Below are positions 61,808-64,000 of a stretch of DNA of 64,000 bases, in pieces. Location: assembly GCA_029212415.1 (NCBI GenBank), contig JARGOF010000015.1:47424-111423 (forward strand), given 5' to 3'. Both the position numbers and the translations under genes were made by a program. The notes under the pieces were generated by a model. It saw only the letters and a list, made by a program, of their open reading frames with translations. It ran no database searches and had not been told where the DNA came from. Source of the stretch: Rhizobiaceae bacterium (GTDB lineage Bacteria > Pseudomonadota > Alphaproteobacteria > Rhizobiales > Rhizobiaceae). Position 1 is the first letter of the stretch. Each line of letters begins with the position of its first letter.

Positions 61808-63615
61808 GAGATTGGATTTTTGGGACGCTGGTCATGCTGTTCGTCGGCACATCTTTTGGGCTCTCGCCGACTAAGGCGCAAGAGGCTGAGGTGCCGAGGG
61901 ACCTAGTCGTCATGATCAACGCTCAAAGCCCAAATGGCCAGAGTGTTCAGGGCGCTGGGGTGATAGTCGGATATGGCAACGATGGTTTGGCCTTCATCGC
62001 GACGGCGCGACATGTCGTACACAGCCCGTTTGTCAATCTCGGGATTGAGGTCAGACATATCTCTGCCCCAGACAGCCCAATTCCCGCCAGCCTTGTGAAA
62101 TTTGATTTCAACAAGGACCTAGATCTGGCAGTTATTTCGGCGGCGTTGCCAGCGCGACGCGCGTCGATGCGCGTTGGCAGTCTTCTCAAGGCGCCAGAGG
62201 TCGGCGATAATGTAAAGCTCATAGGTCAAACCGGCGGCGTGCCATGGGCTGAATCGCCAACGTCGGAAAAGGTTGGGATAAGCAAACCGGGGCGCATTGC
62301 TGTACAGAGTAGCTATGGCGGACCTGGTCTGTCAGGTGGAGCCGCATTGGATGATAGCGGACGTGTCTTCGGTATTGCGCTGACCGATGATGGCTTTATA
62401 GTGACAGTTCTACCCATCTCTGAGATCGCTAAAGAATTGGCGCAACACTACATTCCCTTCATGATAGAGGAGGGCAAGAAGCGTATAAATCCGCTCGACG
62501 TCGTGGATGAAAAGGAGCGCTTGATCGTCGCACTCTCAAGTGGGCAATTTGAACAATTGGCCAGCTTTCAGAATAATAAAAAAACGGCATTGTTAACTGA
62601 AAGCATACTTGCAGAGGACAAAACCGTCCGAAATTTGTTTTTCTTGAGAGCTAAACAAGATGAAGCCCTCAATTGGTTCAGGGAGCTAATTCGAAGCGGC
62701 CTAAATCCAAATTTTATTGCAAGATCACCTGATGGGCGCGGTGCATTATACTATGCGCTTGCAAATAATAATATTGATTTGGCAATTGTTATGCTCGAGG
62801 AAGGGGCGTCCCCACATGTTTACCAGGCTTTGTGGGGGAATGAAACGAGTGCAGTTTCGCTATTGAATCCTCTCGACTGGATATCGCGATTGTCAGCTTC
62901 TCAAGAAGAAAAGCGGAAATTGGTTCTGGCGATGGTCGATGCTGGATTGGCTGCGCTTGTTCGAAGTCCTAAGGGGGATTATGCTTTTAAGGACCGAGAA
63001 TTTGAGAAGAACCTTAAATTACTAGAATATGTCGGGGTTCCGTTAGAAAAAGTCGATGCGCTATTGCGCCATAATCCACGATGTGAACTGTTTTCAGATG
63101 AGATGGGAGTAGATTGGTGCGTAGAAGTAGAAAAGGTCCCAAATTACATCGAAGATATATCAGGTGGGGGCGATAACCTAACTAAAGGGTTTCTTATCGG
63201 CAAGTTTATTGGAATATATAATGGAAATATGTACTTCTATGCAATTGGAGCGCACGGAGAATGGAACGGCAATCCAGCAAGTTTAGCAATAGTGTCTCAA
63301 GGAAGAGATAGCGTAACTCTTTACCGATATAGTGGAAATGCAGCAGGACTCGGGCATTGTTCGCGATTGCGTGATCGGGCCGCAGGGCGCGAAGTCGGCG
63401 ATTTCAAGGATTCTGATAGAAATGCTAGCTGTTGGAGAAGGGCTACTTTGAGTAGAACATTTGGGGAGCCAGGCTATGACTACTACTGGGACCAATCCTA
63501 TTATTGCAGAAATGGCAGTGTCGACTATGCAACTATCGAAGCGGTGCGAAGTGGAGGCACGGCTTGGAATGATGTCAGTGAAGAGGTGCGGATGGCTGGG
63601 AGAGTACCTTGCTAG
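61804..63615 (+). CDS. Exported trypsin-like serine protease with ankyrin-like segment
   Basis: 603 residues. Signal peptide (MRDWIFGTLVMLFVGTSFGLSPTKAQ), then an S1-type protease domain with His70 (FIATARHVVHS), Asp107 (NKDLDLAVISA) and Ser177 (YGGPGLSGGAAL). Residues about 300-350 look ankyrin-like (DGRGALYYALANNNIDLAIVMLEEGASP). The C-terminal 180 residues are unfamiliar and contain several cysteines. From about 62500 the DNA is clearly AT-richer than the rest of the window, suggesting transfer or domain capture. ATGA overlap with the preceding gene. Target unknown. Confidence 0.8.
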   Translation: MRDWIFGTLVMLFVGTSFGLSPTKAQEAEVPRDLVVMINAQSPNGQSVQGAGVIVGYGNDGLAFIATARHVVHSPFVNLGIEVRHISAPDSPIPASLVKFDFNKDLDLAVISAALPARRASMRVGSLLKAPEVGDNVKLIGQTGGVPWAESPTSEKVGISKPGRIAVQSSYGGPGLSGGAALDDSGRVFGIALTDDGFIVTVLPISEIAKELAQHYIPFMIEEGKKRINPLDVVDEKERLIVALSSGQFEQLASFQNNKKTALLTESILAEDKTVRNLFFLRAKQDEALNWFRELIRSGLNPNFIARSPDGRGALYYALANNNIDLAIVMLEEGASPHVYQALWGNETSAVSLLNPLDWISRLSASQEEKRKLVLAMVDAGLAALVRSPKGDYAFKDREFEKNLKLLEYVGVPLEKVDALLRHNPRCELFSDEMGVDWCVEVEKVPNYIEDISGGGDNLTKGFLIGKFIGIYNGNMYFYAIGAHGEWNGNPASLAIVSQGRDSVTLYRYSGNAAGLGHCSRLRDRAAGREVGDFKDSDRNASCWRRATLSRTFGEPGYDYYWDQSYYCRNGSVDYATIEAVRSGGTAWNDVSEEVRMAGRVPC

Positions 63616-64000
63616 TGGATTGATCGAGACACAAGGGTCCTGAAGGGATTCCGTTGTTTTTAGGTTGTGCGAAGATGTGGAGTGCGCACCGGGATCACCT
63701 TTAAGAAAAGTGAAGTACGGTAGTTGGTATGGACGCCCCCAACGACTTCAAAATGAGCCATGCTGGGTTGTGTCAAAGCAAAACAGTGGAGGAGACGTCG
63801 GTGACCAATATTACAACAATCGGGTTGGATTTTGCAAAGTCGAATTACGGTGACGCCTTACTAAATCACTTATTTAGTCGTCCGTGAAGAATCCCTAACC
63901 ATCTGAATTCACTGATGGAACGAAGCTTTCAAAGTATTCGTTTTTGCAAGATATCGGGTTCTTTGGTGCGGTTTCCTTGCAATTTGATTTGTGCTTTGTG
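63616..64000. other. AT-rich tail with mobile-element remnant
   Basis: No intact gene. Contains the IS110-like remnant at 63802-63888. The 130 bp before it may be the left end of that element, which in IS110 elements carries the bridge RNA, but I cannot show this. Confidence 0.4.
63802..63888 (+). pseudogene. Truncated IS110-family transposase start
   Basis: GTG start with GGAGGAGA ahead, reading VTNITTIGLDFAKS, which matches the N-terminus of IS110 transposases (xTTIGLDLAKSxFQVHG, with the first catalytic aspartate). After 14 codons the similarity stops and a TGA follows at codon 29. This looks like the scar of an element cut off by deletion or rearrangement. Confidence 0.55.

Noticed and set aside
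1..64000. CRISPR array, tRNA, rRNA, prophage or plasmid origin
   Set aside because: No regularly spaced repeats, cloverleaf-like sequences, phage genes or replication genes were recognised by reading.

Overview
The window is a G+C-rich bacterial chromosome or large replicon segment, almost entirely made of catabolic and transport gene clusters. Stacked ABC, TRAP and tripartite tricarboxylate (TTT) uptake systems, each paired with enzymes and a local GntR, TetR, IclR or XRE regulator, together with a D-apionate-type cluster and frequent TTG/GTG starts behind strong Shine-Dalgarno sequences, point to an alphaproteobacterium, probably a Hyphomicrobiales (Rhizobiales) member from soil, plant or marine habitats. 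This placement is inference; there is no rRNA, tRNA or other phylogenetic marker apart from rsgA.

Layout. (1) 609-10088, minus: one tightly overlapped operon with an oligopeptide-type ABC transporter (binding protein, two permeases, fused double ATPase), a GlcG-like protein, an amidase, an XRE-cupin regulator and a hydantoinase/dihydropyrimidinase. It looks built for import and hydrolysis of cyclic or linear amides, with palindromic candidate operators upstream (10129-10281). (2) 11009-20073: a TTT transporter (tctABC), an Ldh2-type dehydrogenase, an alpha/beta hydrolase, an extradiol-dioxygenase-like VOC protein, a fumarylacetoacetase-family enzyme and a divergent GntR regulator. Three TTTTCGAAAA palindromes sit at promoters. 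Small YciI and NIPSNAP genes lie beyond the terminator. (3) 20163-31166: D-apionate / D-apionolactone catabolism: oiaK-like kinase, apnL lactonase, SMP-30 lactonase, ribose-type ABC importer, apnO oxidoisomerase and a NanR-like regulator, with shared TGGTATAA boxes. The decarboxylase step is not in the window. (4) 31433-43861: a hydroxycinnamate-type cluster: TetR, SDR, hydroxycinnamoyl-CoA hydratase-lyase, acyl-CoA dehydrogenase, CoA ligase, TRAP transporter, aldehyde dehydrogenase, a 4,5-dihydroxyphthalate-decarboxylase-like protein and a ketopantoate-reductase-like protein. Two near-identical TetR-type operators precede the SDR and the hydratase-lyase.

(5) 43912-46814: rsgA, then a small Rrf2 / SnoaL-like / carboxymuconolactone-decarboxylase-like operon. 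(6) 47234-51502: an autotransporter with Ig-like repeats, directly downstream of a PAS-LuxR regulator fused to an alpha/beta-hydrolase domain that has lost its nucleophile and its catalytic histidine. This pair is the strongest candidate for an undescribed signalling system. (7) 52020-52737: a SpoIIAA/STAS-like protein and a small coiled-coil protein. (8) 52944-59375: two Cys-type sulfatases, a sulfonate/sulfate-ester-type ABC transporter and an IclR regulator with paired inverted sites. (9) 59964-63615: a three-gene overlapped operon of exported proteins (unknown, membrane-anchored unknown, trypsin-like protease with ankyrin-like segment) of increasingly AT-rich composition, next to a truncated IS110-type transposase start; it looks horizontally acquired.

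Most regulators lie beside the operons they probably control, and several have recognisable repeated operator candidates, so the region reads as a set of independent nutrient-scavenging modules.
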